Shown here piece by piece: positions 1-10,630 of a stretch of 64,000 nucleotides of DNA. The DNA is taken from the NCBI RefSeq assembly GCF_026339935.1, contig NZ_JAPEPX010000001.1:1966501-2030500 (forward strand). Direction: 5' to 3'. The position numbers were made by a program, and so were the translations under genes. Positions within the stretch are counted from its first letter, which is position 1, and every line of letters starts with the position of its first letter. The notes beneath the pieces were generated by a model. It saw only the letters and a program-made list of their open reading frames with translations. It did no database searches and was not told the origin of the DNA. Source of the stretch: Streptomyces sp. NBC_01551 (lineage in GTDB: Bacteria; Actinomycetota; Actinomycetes; Streptomycetales; Streptomycetaceae).

Positions 1-746
1 GTCCGGGCCGCCTGGCCCGCGGTGAGGTGCCCGTGGTCGGTGGCGAGCCGCTCGTCCTCGTCGAGGAACGTCGACTCGATGACCAGCATGTCGCAGTCTT
101 GGGCGAGTTCGTCGACGCCCGGGCAGAGCCGGGTGTCCATGACGAAGGCGAAGCTCTGCCCCGGCCGGTGCTCGCTGACCTCCTCCAGGCTCACGCCGTC
201 CAGCCGGCCCTCGCGCTGGATCCGGCCGACGTCCGGCCCCTTGATCCCGTGCCGCGCGAGCAGTTCGGGCACCATGCGGCGCCCGTCGGGCTCGCTGACG
301 CGGTAGCCGAAGGACTCCACCGGGTGCGACAGCCTGCGGGCCTCCAGCGTGTACGAGGACCCGCGCGCCAGGGTCCCGTCCCCGGACACCGGCTCCTCGG
401 CCAGGGGCACGGTCTCCCGGTAGGCGGTCGCGTACCGCAGCCGGTCGAAGAACTTCTGCCCCGAGGCCGGGTAGTGCGCGGTGACCGGGTGCGGGACCTG
501 GTCGAGGTTGATCCGCTGGATCACCCCGGCGAGGCCGAGGCTGTGGTCGCCGTGGAAGTGCGTGACACAGATCCGGTTGATGTCGTGCGCGGCGACCCCG
601 GCGCGCAGCATCTGGCGCTGCGTGCCCTCGCCCGGGTCGAAGAGGATGCCCTCGCCGTCCCAGCGCAGGAGGTAGCCGTTGTGGTTGCGGTGGCGGGTGG
701 GCACCTGGCTGGCGGTACCCAGCACCACGAACTCTCGTACGGACAC
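1..746 (-). CDS. rnz: Ribonuclease Z, 3' end cut by the window edge
   Basis: Metallo-beta-lactamase endonuclease that trims tRNA 3' trailers in the cytoplasm. About 248 codons are visible from a GTG start; the C-terminus lies outside the window. The N-terminus reads [20 protein letters not shown] and the zinc motif THFHGDH is at residues 62-68, as expected for the RNase Z/ElaC family. A later stretch, [10 protein letters not shown]...[11 protein letters not shown]...HLTAGQAA, matches the usual second metal-binding half. It starts 3 nt after the stop of the HIT gene, so the two are probably co-transcribed. RNase Z is well supported; only the exact end is unknown. Confidence 0.93.
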   Translation of the reverse strand, partial: MSVREFVVLGTASQVPTRHRNHNGYLLRWDGEGILFDPGEGTQRQMLRAGVAAHDINRICVTHFHGDHSLGLAGVIQRINLDQVPHPVTAHYPASGQKFFDRLRYATAYRETVPLAEEPVSGDGTLARGSSYTLEARRLSHPVESFGYRVSEPDGRRMVPELLARHGIKGPDVGRIQREGRLDGVSLEEVSEHRPGQSFAFVMDTRLCPGVDELAQDCDMLVIESTFLDEDERLATDHGHLTAGQAAR

Positions 747-749
747 GGG

Positions 750-1109
750 CTATCCGGGGGGCCACTGGAGGCCGCGGCCCCCGAGGACGTGGGCGTGGGC
801 GTGGAAGACGGTCTGGCCGGCGCCGGCGCCGGTGTTGAAGACGATCCGGTACCCGTGGTCGTCGATCTTCTCCTCGGCGGCGATCCGGCCGGCCTCGCCC
901 AGGACGTCGGCGGCGACGGCGGGTTCGGCGGCGGCCAGGGAGGCCGCGTCGGGGTAGTGGACGCGCGGGATCACGAGCACGTGCGTGGGCGCCTGCGGGT
1001 TGATGTCCCGGAAGGCGACGGTGGTCTCGGTCTCCCGGACCACGGTCGCGGGGATGACCCCGGCGACGATCTTGCAGAACAGGCAGTCGGCCTGCGGTTC
1101 CCCGGCCAT
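750..1109 (-). CDS. HIT family (histidine triad) nucleotide-binding protein
   Basis: Small nucleotide hydrolase of the HIT superfamily (HINT-like), 119 aa. The signature HAHAHVLGG is near residues 103-111, preceded by a CLFCKIVAG motif at 9-17 typical of the bacterial HINT branch. The ATG at 1109 is chosen because GGGAGG sits just upstream and homology begins there. The frame stays open further upstream, but that extension is Ala/Gly/Pro-rich low-complexity sequence and is not HIT-like. It is followed after 3 nt by rnz. Natural substrates of HINT proteins are aminoacyl-AMP and phosphoramidates; the one used here is unknown. Confidence 0.9.
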   Translation of the reverse strand: MAGEPQADCLFCKIVAGVIPATVVRETETTVAFRDINPQAPTHVLVIPRVHYPDAASLAAAEPAVAADVLGEAGRIAAEEKIDDHGYRIVFNTGAGAGQTVFHAHAHVLGGRGLQWPPG

Positions 1110-1185
1110 TGCGTTCGCCTCCCGTGACGTTGGATCGGTCGGGGCATCGTATCCACCGTGCCCCCGGCCGGAGTTCCACCACCCC

Positions 1186-1330
1186 CCGGCCGCAATCCCG
1201 GCCGCAACCCCGGCCGCCGGCCCGACCGCAGCCCCCGTCGGCCCGACCGCAACCCCCGCCGCCGGACGGGCCGCAGCCCCGGCGCCCGGCCGCAGCCCCG
1301 CCATCGGCTCGGCCGCAGCCACGGCCCCGG
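1186..1330. repeat. Degenerate low-complexity repeat between the HIT gene and rsmE
   Basis: The 223-nt gap between the HIT start and the rsmE stop is filled with imperfect copies of a CCGGCCGCAACCCC-like unit, alternating with CCGACCGCA and CCGCAGCCCC. It keeps several frames open and creates a false N-terminal extension of the HIT gene. No promoter or gene is evident within it. Confidence 0.6.
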
Positions 1331-1332
1331 GC

Positions 1333-2076
1333 TCAGGACCAGCGGCCCGTCCGGGCCAGGAGGACCGCCGTCGCGGCGGTGCCGGCGGTGGAGGTGCGCA
1401 GGACCGGGCGGCCCAGCCGGTACGGGTGGGCGCCGACGGCCGCGAAGGCGGCCAGCTCCTCCGGGGAGACCCCGCCCTCGGGGCCGACCACCAGCACGAT
1501 CGACCCGGCGGCGGGCAGCTCGGCCGTCGCCAGCGCCTGCGAGGGCGCGTCCCGGTCCTCGTGCAGGACCATCGCCAGGTCGGCGTCCGCGAGCAGCGCC
1601 GCGACCTGCTTCGTGGACATGGCCTCCGCGACCTCGGGGAAGCGGACCCGGCGGGACTGCTTGCCCGCCTCCCGGGCCGTGCCCCGCCACTTGGCCAGGG
1701 ACTTCGCGCCCCGGTCGCCGCGCCACTGGGTGATGCACCGCGAGGCCTGCCACGGCACGACGGCGTCCACGCCGGTCTCGGTCATCGTCTCGACCGCCAC
1801 CTCGCCCCGGTCTCCCTTGGGAAGGGCCTGCACGACGGTGATCCGGACGGCGGGTTCCGGCTCCGCGTGGACCCCGGACACCGAGACCACCAGCCGGTCC
1901 TTGCCCTCCGCCGCCTTGACGACGGCGTCGGCCCAGCCGCCGCGGCCGTCCGTGAGGACCACCGCCTCGCCGGGGTTCAGCCGCTTCACCGACACGGCGT
2001 GCCGGCCCTCGGGGCCGTCCAGCACGAATTCCGGCCCCGCGGGGACCTCTTCGACCACGAACACGGGGGCCGTCAT
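1333..2076 (-). CDS. rsmE: 16S rRNA m3U1498 methyltransferase RsmE
   Basis: SPOUT-class methyltransferase that uses SAM to methylate N3 of U1498 in 16S rRNA; 247 aa, the normal family length. An N-terminal PUA-like part (about 1-75) is followed by the trefoil-knot domain, with VVQALPKGDR near 85 and the SAM-loop sequence VVGPEGGVSPEEL near 200, then LGRPVLRTSTA, which is diagnostic of RsmE. The ATG at 2076 overlaps the upstream stop by 4 nt (ATGA), implying translational coupling with the nitronate monooxygenase gene. The long upstream frame extension is a shadow of that gene. Confidence 0.95.
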   Translation of the reverse strand: MTAPVFVVEEVPAGPEFVLDGPEGRHAVSVKRLNPGEAVVLTDGRGGWADAVVKAAEGKDRLVVSVSGVHAEPEPAVRITVVQALPKGDRGEVAVETMTETGVDAVVPWQASRCITQWRGDRGAKSLAKWRGTAREAGKQSRRVRFPEVAEAMSTKQVAALLADADLAMVLHEDRDAPSQALATAELPAAGSIVLVVGPEGGVSPEELAAFAAVGAHPYRLGRPVLRTSTAGTAATAVLLARTGRWS

Positions 2077-3173
2077 GACACTCTCCTCGTCTGCGTTTCC
2101 TTCAGCACGCCCTGCGCCTCGGCGAGTTCCGCCGCCAGCACCTCCACCAGCTCGCCCGCCGGCAGGGTCCGGGCCAGCCGGTGCCCCTGGCCCGCCCACA
2201 GGGCCATGCCCTGCGGGTCCCCCGCCGCCGCGGCCGCCTTGCGCAGCCCCGCCGTGAGGTAGTGGACCTGCGGGTACGCGGCCGGGGCGTACGGCCCGTG
2301 CTCCCGCATGAACCGGTTCACCAGCCCCCGCGCGGGCCGCCCGGAGAACGCCCGGGTCAGCTCGGTGCGCACGAACAGCGGGTCGGTCAGCGCCGCCTTG
2401 TGGAGCGGGTGGGCGCCGGACTCCGGGCACGTCAGGAACGCGGTGCCGAGCTGCGCCGCCTCCGCTCCGGCCGCGAGCAGGGCGGCGATCTGCGAGCCGC
2501 GCATCAGGCCGCCCGCCGCGATGATCGGGAGGGCCACCGCCTCGCGCACCTGCGCGACCAGCGCGAGCAGCCCGATGCCCGCCGTGCCGTCGGCCTGCGG
2601 GTCGTCTCGGTGGGTGCCCTGGTGGCCGCCGGCCTCGATGCCCTGGACGCAGACGGCGGCGGCGCCCGCCTCCTGCGCGGCGCGGGCCTCGTCGACCGAG
2701 GTCACGGTGACGACGGTGTGCGTGCCGGCCTCGCGCAGCCGGGCGAGCGCCGAGGGCGAGGGGCAGCCGAAGGTGAACGAGACGACCGGGACCGGGTCTT
2801 CGAGGAGGATGGCGAGCTTGGCGTCGTAGCCGTCGTCGCAGGTGCCGATGGTGTCCTCGGCGGCGAGTGAGACCTCGTACCAGCCGGCCTCGCCGGCCAG
2901 CTGCCCCCGGTAGGCCTCGACGACGACCGGGTCGACGTAGGCGGTCTGCGGCATGAAGAGGTTCACGCCGAAGGGGCGCCGGGTGAGCCCGCGCGTCCGC
3001 TTGATCTCCTGGTACATGCCGTCGGCGGTCTTGTAGCCGCCGGCCAGGAAGCCCAGCCCGCCCGCCTCGCACACGGCCGCGGCGAGCGCGGGACAGGAGG
3101 CGCCGCCCGCCATGGGAGCCTGCACGATCGGGAACTGGTGGAGACCGTTCGGTGCGGAGGACATGGACTGCAT
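2073..3173 (-). CDS. Nitronate monooxygenase family flavoprotein
   Basis: FMN-dependent TIM-barrel enzyme of the nitronate monooxygenase (2-nitropropane dioxygenase) family, 366 aa. Visible features are the N-terminal PIVQAPMAGG loop, a central GGHQGTHRDD segment around the expected active-site His region, and IIAAGGLMRG followed by LGTAFLTCPES, the phosphate-binding end of the barrel. Family members oxidise alkyl nitronates or propionate-3-nitronate; the substrate cannot be read from sequence. A second ATG three codons in (3164) is an alternative start. It overlaps rsmE by 4 nt. Confidence 0.88.
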   Translation of the reverse strand: MQSMSSAPNGLHQFPIVQAPMAGGASCPALAAAVCEAGGLGFLAGGYKTADGMYQEIKRTRGLTRRPFGVNLFMPQTAYVDPVVVEAYRGQLAGEAGWYEVSLAAEDTIGTCDDGYDAKLAILLEDPVPVVSFTFGCPSPSALARLREAGTHTVVTVTSVDEARAAQEAGAAAVCVQGIEAGGHQGTHRDDPQADGTAGIGLLALVAQVREAVALPIIAAGGLMRGSQIAALLAAGAEAAQLGTAFLTCPESGAHPLHKAALTDPLFVRTELTRAFSGRPARGLVNRFMREHGPYAPAAYPQVHYLTAGLRKAAAAAGDPQGMALWAGQGHRLARTLPAGELVEVLAAELAEAQGVLKETQTRRVS

Positions 3174-3279
3174 CGTGCCATGTCCCGCTCACCGCACCGA
3201 ATCACGGCATTCGCCTGGCATAGTCCGCTTCCGCGCTGCGGCGGTCATCCGCCGGGCGCCGCCGCACCGCCCGCCGGTC

Positions 3280-3330
3280 GCACGCGTCGAGCCCGGTCCG
3301 GGGCGTCCCCGGACCGGGCTCGTACGTGCG
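3280..3330 (-). terminator. Hairpin terminator downstream of dnaJ
   Basis: GAGCCCGGTCCGGGG at 3289-3303 pairs perfectly with 3307-3321 across a 3-nt loop. Flanking CGCACG (3280-3285) and CGTGCG (3325-3330) extend the stem. It begins 27 nt past the dnaJ stop and separates the hrcA-dnaJ unit from the downstream nitronate monooxygenase gene. Confidence 0.75.
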
Positions 3331-3356
3331 GTGCGGGGCGCGGCCCGCCGGCGGCG

Positions 3357-4496
3357 TCAGCGGCCGTTGAACGCGTCCTTCAGGCGGCTGAACAGGCCCT
3401 GCTGGCCCGGCGCGAACTGGCCCGTCGGCCGCTCCTCGCCGCGCAGCTTGGCGAGCTGGCGCAGCAGCTCCTCCTGCTGGGCGTCCAGCTTGCCCGGCGT
3501 CGTGACCTCGACGTGGACGATCAGGTCGCCCCGGCCGCCGCCGCGCAGGTGCGTGACGCCGCGCCCGTGCAGCGGGATCGACTGGCCGGATCCGGTGCCG
3601 GGCCGGATGTCGATCTCCTCCATGCCGTCCAGCGTCTCCAGCGGGCACTTGGTGCCCAGGGCCGCGGCCGTCATGGGGATGGTCACCGTGCAGTGCAGGT
3701 CGTCCCCGCGCCGCTGGAAGGTCGGGTGCGGCAGCTCGTGGATCTCCACGTAGAGGTCGCCGGCGGGGCCGCCGCCGGGGCCGACCTCGCCCTCGCCCGC
3801 GAGCTGGATCCGGGTGCCGTTCTCGACGCCGGCCGGGATCTTGACCGTGAGGCTGCGCCGGGAGCGGACCCGGCCGTCGCCCGCGCACTCGGGGCACGGG
3901 GTCGGGACCACGGTGCCGAAGCCCTGGCACTGCGGGCAGGGGCGCGAGGTCATGACCTGGCCCAGGAAGGACCGGGTGACCTGCGAGACCTCACCGCGGC
4001 CGCGGCACATGTCACACGTCTGCGCCGAGGTGCCGGGTGCGGCGCCTTCGCCGGAGCAGGTGTTGCAGACGACCGCCGTGTCGACCTGGATGTCCTTGGT
4101 CGTCCCGAAGGCCGCCTCGTCCAGCTCCAGGTCCAGGCGGATCATCGCGTCCTGGCCGCGCCGGGTCCGCGAGCGCGGGCCGCGCTGCGAGGCCTGGCCG
4201 AAGAAGGCGTCCATGATGTCGGAGAAGTTGCCGAAGCCACCCGCACCGAATCCGCCCGCGCCCGCGCCGCCGCCCGAGGAGGACAGCGGGTCCCCGCCGA
4301 GGTCGTAGACCTGCTTCTTCTGCGGGTCCGAGAGAACCTCGTACGCCGCGTTGATCTCCTTGAAACGCTCTTGCGTCTTCGGGTCCGGATTCACATCCGG
4401 GTGGAGCTCACGCGCGAGGCGGCGGAAGGCCTTCTTGATCTCGTCCTGCGATGCGTCGCGGCGTACGCCGAGGACGGCGTAATAGTCCGTGGCCAC
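3357..4496 (-). CDS. dnaJ: Chaperone DnaJ (HrcA-linked paralogue, dnaJ2 type)
   Basis: Hsp40 co-chaperone that stimulates DnaK ATPase; 379 aa. The J domain occupies residues 1-70 with HPD at 32-34. A Gly/Phe-rich linker follows (about 75-110), then four zinc-binding CxxCxGxG repeats (CNTCSGEG, CDMCRGRG, CPQCQGFG, CPECAGDG) and the substrate-binding C-terminal domains. The GTG start directly abuts the hrcA stop, so this is a two-gene heat-shock operon under the CIRCE operator upstream of hrcA. Streptomyces commonly carry a second dnaJ in the dnaK operon, so this is most likely the dnaJ2 copy. Confidence 0.96.
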   Translation of the reverse strand: MATDYYAVLGVRRDASQDEIKKAFRRLARELHPDVNPDPKTQERFKEINAAYEVLSDPQKKQVYDLGGDPLSSSGGGAGAGGFGAGGFGNFSDIMDAFFGQASQRGPRSRTRRGQDAMIRLDLELDEAAFGTTKDIQVDTAVVCNTCSGEGAAPGTSAQTCDMCRGRGEVSQVTRSFLGQVMTSRPCPQCQGFGTVVPTPCPECAGDGRVRSRRSLTVKIPAGVENGTRIQLAGEGEVGPGGGPAGDLYVEIHELPHPTFQRRGDDLHCTVTIPMTAAALGTKCPLETLDGMEEIDIRPGTGSGQSIPLHGRGVTHLRGGGRGDLIVHVEVTTPGKLDAQQEELLRQLAKLRGEERPTGQFAPGQQGLFSRLKDAFNGR

Positions 4497-5513
4497 TTAC
4501 GACTCCGCCAGGATCTGTCCGACGTAACGTGCCACTGCGCGTACCGCTCCCATCGTTCCGGGGTAGTCCATGCGGGTCGGTCCGACCACGCCGAGTTTGG
4601 CGACTGTTTCGCCGCCCGAACCGTAGCCGACCGAGACGACGGACGTGGAGTTCAGTCCCTCGTAGGCATTCTCATGCCCGATCTTCACGGCCATCCCCGA
4701 CTCGTTGGCCTCGCCCAGCAGCTTGAGGAGCACGACCTGCTCCTCCAGCGCTTCGAGCACCGGCCTGATCGTCAGGGGGAAATCGTGTCCGAAGCGGGTG
4801 AGATTGGCGGTGCCGCCGATCATCAGCCTCTCTTCGGCCTCCTCGACCAGGGTTTCGAGGAGGGTGGCGAGCACGGTCGAGACCGTGCCCCGGTCCTCCG
4901 CCTCGAAGGATTCGGGGAGGTCCTGCACGAGCTGCGGCACGTCGGTGAACCGACGGCCGACGACCCGGCTGTTGAGCCGCGCCCGCAGATCGGCGAGGGA
5001 GGCCTCGCCGAAGGGGGCCTGGCAGTCGACGAGCCGCTGCTCGACCCGCCCGGTGTCCGTGATCAGTACGAGCATCAGCCGGGCCGGGGCCAGCGACAGC
5101 AGCTCGACGTGCCGGACGGTGGAGCGGGTCAGCGACGGGTACTGGACGACGGCGACCTGCCGGGTGAGCTGCGCGAGCAGCCGCACCGTACGGCCGACCA
5201 CGTCGTCGAGGTCCACGGCGCCGTCGAGGAAGTTCTGGATGGCCCGGCGCTCGGGCGTCGACAGCGGCTTGACGCCCGCCAGCCGGTCGACGAACAACCG
5301 GTAGCCCTTGTCCGTGGGGATCCGGCCGGCGCTGGTGTGGGGCTGGGCGATGTAGCCCTCCTCCTCCAGCACGGCCATGTCGTTGCGCACGGTGGCGGGC
5401 GAGACGCCGAGCCGGTGCCGCTCGGTGAGCGCCTTGGAGCCGACGGGCTCCTCGGTCCCGACGTAGTCCTGGACGATGGCGCGCAGCACTTCGAGTCTGC
5501 GTTCGCTGAGCAT
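4497..5513 (-). CDS. hrcA: Heat-inducible transcription repressor HrcA
   Basis: Repressor of class I heat-shock genes that binds CIRCE; 338 aa, the family norm. An N-terminal winged-helix domain ([18 protein letters not shown]...[18 protein letters not shown]) is followed by the inserted dimerisation domain and a C-terminal GAF-like domain. The ATG at 5513 is preferred over a GTG at 5522 because GGAGG lies 8 nt upstream of it. It is the first gene of an operon with dnaJ, and a CIRCE element lies about 60 bp upstream, so autoregulation is expected. Confidence 0.96.
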   Translation of the reverse strand: MLSERRLEVLRAIVQDYVGTEEPVGSKALTERHRLGVSPATVRNDMAVLEEEGYIAQPHTSAGRIPTDKGYRLFVDRLAGVKPLSTPERRAIQNFLDGAVDLDDVVGRTVRLLAQLTRQVAVVQYPSLTRSTVRHVELLSLAPARLMLVLITDTGRVEQRLVDCQAPFGEASLADLRARLNSRVVGRRFTDVPQLVQDLPESFEAEDRGTVSTVLATLLETLVEEAEERLMIGGTANLTRFGHDFPLTIRPVLEALEEQVVLLKLLGEANESGMAVKIGHENAYEGLNSTSVVSVGYGSGGETVAKLGVVGPTRMDYPGTMGAVRAVARYVGQILAES

Positions 5514-5571
5514 CGCGCACACCTCCAGCTGTGATGCGTGGTCGTGGTCTCGGTGGTGATCCCGGCCCCCG

Positions 5572-5598
5572 TTGGCACTCGGGGCGTACGAGTGCCAG
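5572..5598 (-). promoter_or_regulatory. CIRCE operator of hrcA-dnaJ
   Basis: TTGGCACTC, then 9 nt, then GAGTGCCAG. This is an almost perfect 9-9-9 inverted repeat matching the CIRCE consensus TTAGCACTC-N9-GAGTGCTAA at 16 of 18 arm positions. It lies upstream of hrcA, where HrcA is known to bind in actinomycetes. Confidence 0.95.
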
Positions 5599-5611
5599 AG
5601 AACCCCCGGTC

Positions 5612-5642
5612 AGTGTACGGCCGGGTGGTACACCGGAGGCAA
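5612..5642 (-). promoter_or_regulatory. Candidate hrcA promoter
   Basis: On the minus strand, TTGCCT (5642-5637) and TACACT (5617-5612) are separated by 19 nt. Transcription would start near 5605, placing CIRCE just downstream of the start site, as expected for repression. The spacer is long, so this is tentative. Confidence 0.45.
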
Positions 5643-5692
5643 GGGCGGTCGCCCGGAGGTCGCGCGCGGGGTCGCCAGGGTAGCGTCACGGC

Positions 5693-6418
5693 ATGGACGT
5701 CCGATGGGAAGAGGCGGGCTGGGAGCGGTTGACCGGGCGGACCGGCCGACGGCGGCTTCCGGTGTGGGATTGCACGGTGGGGCTGGTGGTCGGGGACGAT
5801 TCGGTCCTCTTGATCGATCCCGGATCGTGCGTGCGGGAGGGCGCGCAGGTGCGGGCCGAGGCGGAGCGGTTGACCGGCCGGCGCGTGACCCATATCGCAT
5901 TCACCCACGGCCATTTCGATCATGTGCTGGGCGGCGCCGCGTTCTCCGGGGCCGAGGTGTTCGGGGCGGTCGGGCTGGACGCGCTGCTCTCCACCGGCCG
6001 CGACGAGCTGCGCGGGGACGCGGTGCGGCACGGGCTGGCGGAGGCGGAGGCGGTCGAGGCGGCGGACCTGCTGGTGCCGCCGAAGCACCTGGTGTCGGGC
6101 GAGTGGACGCTGGATCTGGGCGGGGTGCAGGTGCTGCTGGCGAACGTGGGCCCCGGGCACACCCGGCACGACCTGGCGGTGTTCGTGCCGGGCGTACGGG
6201 AGGTGGTGTTCTGCGGGGACCTGGTCGAGGAGTCGGGCGACCCGTCGGTGGGCCCGGACGCGGTGCCCCGGCAGTGGCCGGCGGCGCTGGACCGGCTGCT
6301 GTCGCTGGGCGGTGACGACGCGCTGTACGTGCCGGGTCACGGAGCGGTGGTCACGGCCGGGTTCGTGCGTGCGCAACGGGACACACTGCGGGCGCAGTTC
6401 GGCGTGTCGCAGGCGTGA
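5693..6418 (+). CDS. MBL-fold metallo-hydrolase
   Basis: Metallo-beta-lactamase-fold hydrolase, 241 aa. The zinc motif HGHFDH is at residues 72-77. Further ligands are visible as GPGHTRHDLAVF and VPGHGAVV, the usual later His/Asp positions. No signal peptide or membrane segment is seen, so it should be cytoplasmic. The substrate is not predictable; glyoxalase II-like or lactonase-like activities are possible. It is divergent from hrcA and followed after 28 nt by the DUF3097 gene, probably in one transcript. Confidence 0.85.
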   Translation: MDVRWEEAGWERLTGRTGRRRLPVWDCTVGLVVGDDSVLLIDPGSCVREGAQVRAEAERLTGRRVTHIAFTHGHFDHVLGGAAFSGAEVFGAVGLDALLSTGRDELRGDAVRHGLAEAEAVEAADLLVPPKHLVSGEWTLDLGGVQVLLANVGPGHTRHDLAVFVPGVREVVFCGDLVEESGDPSVGPDAVPRQWPAALDRLLSLGGDDALYVPGHGAVVTAGFVRAQRDTLRAQFGVSQA

Positions 6419-6446
6419 GCGCGGGCCCTCTCGTACCGTCGGCCGG

Positions 6447-7244
6447 ATGCGCGAGTACTCCCCCGACCTGACCCCCCAGTGGAAGCGCCCCAAGCCGGCA
6501 CCTGAGGTACCGGCGGACACGGACCTGGTGGTGGAGGTGGCCGGTACGGACTTCTGCGGCGCGGTGGTGGCCTGCGAGGCGGGCACGGTGACGCTGGAGG
6601 ACCGCTTCGGCAAGCGGCGGGTGTTCCCGCTGGAGCCGCGCGGGTTCGTGCTGGAGGGCGCGGTGGTCACGCTGACCCGCCCGTCGCGGGGCCCGGCGGC
6701 CCCGGCCCGTACGGCGTCGGGCTCGGTGGCCGTGCCGGGGGCGCGGGCACGGGTGGCGCGGGCGGGCCGGATCTACGTCGAGGGGCGGCACGACGCGGAG
6801 CTCGTGGAACGGGTCTGGGGCGACGACCTGCGCATCGAGGGGGTGGTGGTCGAGTACCTGGAGGGCATCGACGACCTCCCCGCCGTCGTCGCCGACTTCG
6901 CCCCGGCCGCGGACGCCCGCCTCGGCATCCTGGTCGACCACCTCGTCCCGGGCTCGAAGGAGTCCCGCATCGCGGCGTCGGTGACCTCCCCGCACGTGTT
7001 GATCGTGGGCCACCCGTACGTGGACGTCTGGCAGGCGGTGAAACCGTCCTCCCTGGGCATCCCGGCATGGCCGGTGATCCCCCCCGGCCAGGACTGGAAG
7101 ACGGGCGTCTGCCGCGCCCTGGGCTGGCCGGAGAACACGGGGGCGGCCTGGCAGCACATCCTGTCCCGCGTGACGTCGTACAAGGACCTGGAGCCCACCC
7201 TCCTCGGCGCGGTGGAACACCTCATCGACCACGTCACGGCCTGA
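6447..7244 (+). CDS. DUF3097 family protein
   Basis: Conserved actinobacterial protein of 265 aa that I recognise as DUF3097. An N-terminal part (about 1-90) holds a small beta-rich region (VVEVAGTDFCGAVVACEAGTV). The C-terminal half (about 105-230) carries IYVEGRHDAELVERVWGDDLR and GILVDHLVPGSKES, which resemble the E and DxD motifs of a TOPRIM fold; that link is my inference. Function is unknown. It follows the metallo-hydrolase and converges on hemW; the 28-nt gap can form an imperfect hairpin containing both stop codons. Confidence 0.8.
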   Translation: MREYSPDLTPQWKRPKPAPEVPADTDLVVEVAGTDFCGAVVACEAGTVTLEDRFGKRRVFPLEPRGFVLEGAVVTLTRPSRGPAAPARTASGSVAVPGARARVARAGRIYVEGRHDAELVERVWGDDLRIEGVVVEYLEGIDDLPAVVADFAPAADARLGILVDHLVPGSKESRIAASVTSPHVLIVGHPYVDVWQAVKPSSLGIPAWPVIPPGQDWKTGVCRALGWPENTGAAWQHILSRVTSYKDLEPTLLGAVEHLIDHVTA

Positions 7245-7272
7245 CCGCCGCCGCGGGGCCCGGCGGGCGGGG

Positions 7273-8505
7273 TCAGTCGACCAGGTCGCGGACCACCGCG
7301 TCGGCCAGGAGGCGGCCGCGGAGGGTCAGGACGGCGCGGCCCGCCGCGTAGGGGCCGGGATCCAGCAGGCCGTCCGACAGGGCCCGCCCGGCAGCGGCGA
7401 GACCGGCGGGGGCCAGCAGCGACAGCGGGACCCCGTCCACCAGCCGGAGCTCCAGCAGGATCCGCTCCACCCGCCGGTCCTCCGCGGACAGCAGCTCCCG
7501 CCCGGCGCCCGGCGAGCGGCCCTCGGCCAGCGCCGCCGCGTACGCGCCCGGGTGCTTCACGTTCCACCACCGCACCCCGCCCACGTGCGAGTGCGCGCCG
7601 GGACCCGCGCCCCACCAGTCGGCACCGCGCCAGTACAGCTCGTTGTGCAGGCAGCGCCCCGCCTCCGAGGTGGCCCAGTTCGACACCTCGTACCAGGAGT
7701 ACCCCGCCTCGGCCATCACCGCGTCCGCGATCAGGTACCGGTCCGCGTGCACGTCGTCGTCCGTCATCGGGACCTCGCCCCGCCGAATCCGCCGAGCCAG
7801 CTGGGTGCCCTCCTCCACGATCAGCGCGTACGCCGACACGTGGTCCGGCCCGGCCCCCAGCGCCGCCGCCAGCGAGTCCCGCCAGTCCTCGTCGGACTCG
7901 CCGGGCGTGCCGTAGATCAGGTCCAGGTTGACGTGCTCGAAGCCGGCCGCCCGCGCCTCCGCGACGCACGCCTGCGGCCGCCCCGGCGTGTGCGTGCGGT
8001 CGAGCACCTTCAGGACGTGCTGCTTGGCGCTCTGCATGCCGAAGGAGATCCGGTTGAAGCCCCCGGCCCGCAGCTCCGCCAGGTACCGCGGGTCCACCGA
8101 CTCCGGATTGGCCTCCGTGGTGATCTCGGCGTCCTGCGCCAGCCCGAACTCGTCGCGGATCGCCGCGAGCATCCGTACGAGGTCCCCGGCCGGCAGCAGC
8201 GTCGGCGTACCGCCGCCCACGAACACGGTCCGCACGGCGCGCGGGTCGTCGCCCAGCACCTTCCGGGCCAGGCGCACCTCGTCGATCAGGGTGTCGGCGT
8301 AGTTCTCGCGCGAGGCGAGCACCCCGCCGGTGCCCCGCAGCTCGGTGGCGGTGTACGTGTTGAAGTCGCAGTACCCGCAGCGCGTGGCGCAGTACGGGAC
8401 GTGCAGGTAGAACCCGAGCGGCCGGTCCCCGGCACCCGCCAGGGCGTGCGACGGCAGCGAGCCGTCTTCGGGCATGGGTTCACCGTCGGGCAGTGCGGAA
8501 GGCAT
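7273..8505 (-). CDS. hemW: Radical SAM haem chaperone HemW
   Basis: Radical SAM protein formerly annotated as oxygen-independent coproporphyrinogen III oxidase; 410 aa. The Fe-S ligands are C39, C43 and C46 (CATRCGYC), followed by FVGGGTPTLLP, ITTEANPES and RISFGMQSAKQHVLKVLDR, all typical of HemW. True HemN proteins have a longer N-terminus and an additional Cys arrangement, so HemW (haem delivery) is the better call. The start at 8505 is taken as the methionine nearest the homologous core; an ATG six codons upstream is also possible. Its neighbour encodes an acyl-CoA ligase. Confidence 0.92.
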   Translation of the reverse strand: MPSALPDGEPMPEDGSLPSHALAGAGDRPLGFYLHVPYCATRCGYCDFNTYTATELRGTGGVLASRENYADTLIDEVRLARKVLGDDPRAVRTVFVGGGTPTLLPAGDLVRMLAAIRDEFGLAQDAEITTEANPESVDPRYLAELRAGGFNRISFGMQSAKQHVLKVLDRTHTPGRPQACVAEARAAGFEHVNLDLIYGTPGESDEDWRDSLAAALGAGPDHVSAYALIVEEGTQLARRIRRGEVPMTDDDVHADRYLIADAVMAEAGYSWYEVSNWATSEAGRCLHNELYWRGADWWGAGPGAHSHVGGVRWWNVKHPGAYAAALAEGRSPGAGRELLSAEDRRVERILLELRLVDGVPLSLLAPAGLAAAGRALSDGLLDPGPYAAGRAVLTLRGRLLADAVVRDLVD

Positions 8506-8537
8506 GCACCCATTGTCCCGCACTGCCCGAAGGTCGT

Positions 8538-10427
<1,890 letters not shown>

Positions 10428-10580
10428 GGACGTCCTCCGGACCACGCGGCAAGGCCTGCATTGGGCAAGTGACTCTGGGCTGAACAGTGACTCGATGCTT
10501 TGGTGACTGGCGAGTAACCAGAGATCAGACTAGGGGTCCTCCGGCTGGCGCGTAAGGGCCAGCGGGCGGCCGGTTCATAA

Positions 10581-10620
10581 CGAAACAGGCCCCCGCGCTC
10601 TCGTGCGGGGGCCTGTTTCG
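10581..10620 (-). terminator. Strong hairpin terminator after lepA
   Basis: A 16-bp perfect stem, CGAAACAGGCCCCCGC (10581-10596) with 10605-10620, and an 8-nt loop. It starts 11 nt past the lepA stop. The rest of the 203-nt gap (10428-10580) holds nothing else I can identify, though it must contain the acyl-CoA ligase promoter. Confidence 0.9.
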
Positions 10621-10630
10621 CATACAACGG

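Noticed and set aside
1110..1322. An N-terminal extension of the HIT protein
   Set aside because: It is Ala/Gly/Pro low complexity from a repeat region; a good ribosome site precedes the ATG at 1109.
3138..5534. A 798-codon plus-strand open frame opposite dnaJ and hrcA
   Set aside because: Antisense shadow with Arg/Ala-rich composition; dnaJ and hrcA carry full family motifs on the minus strand.
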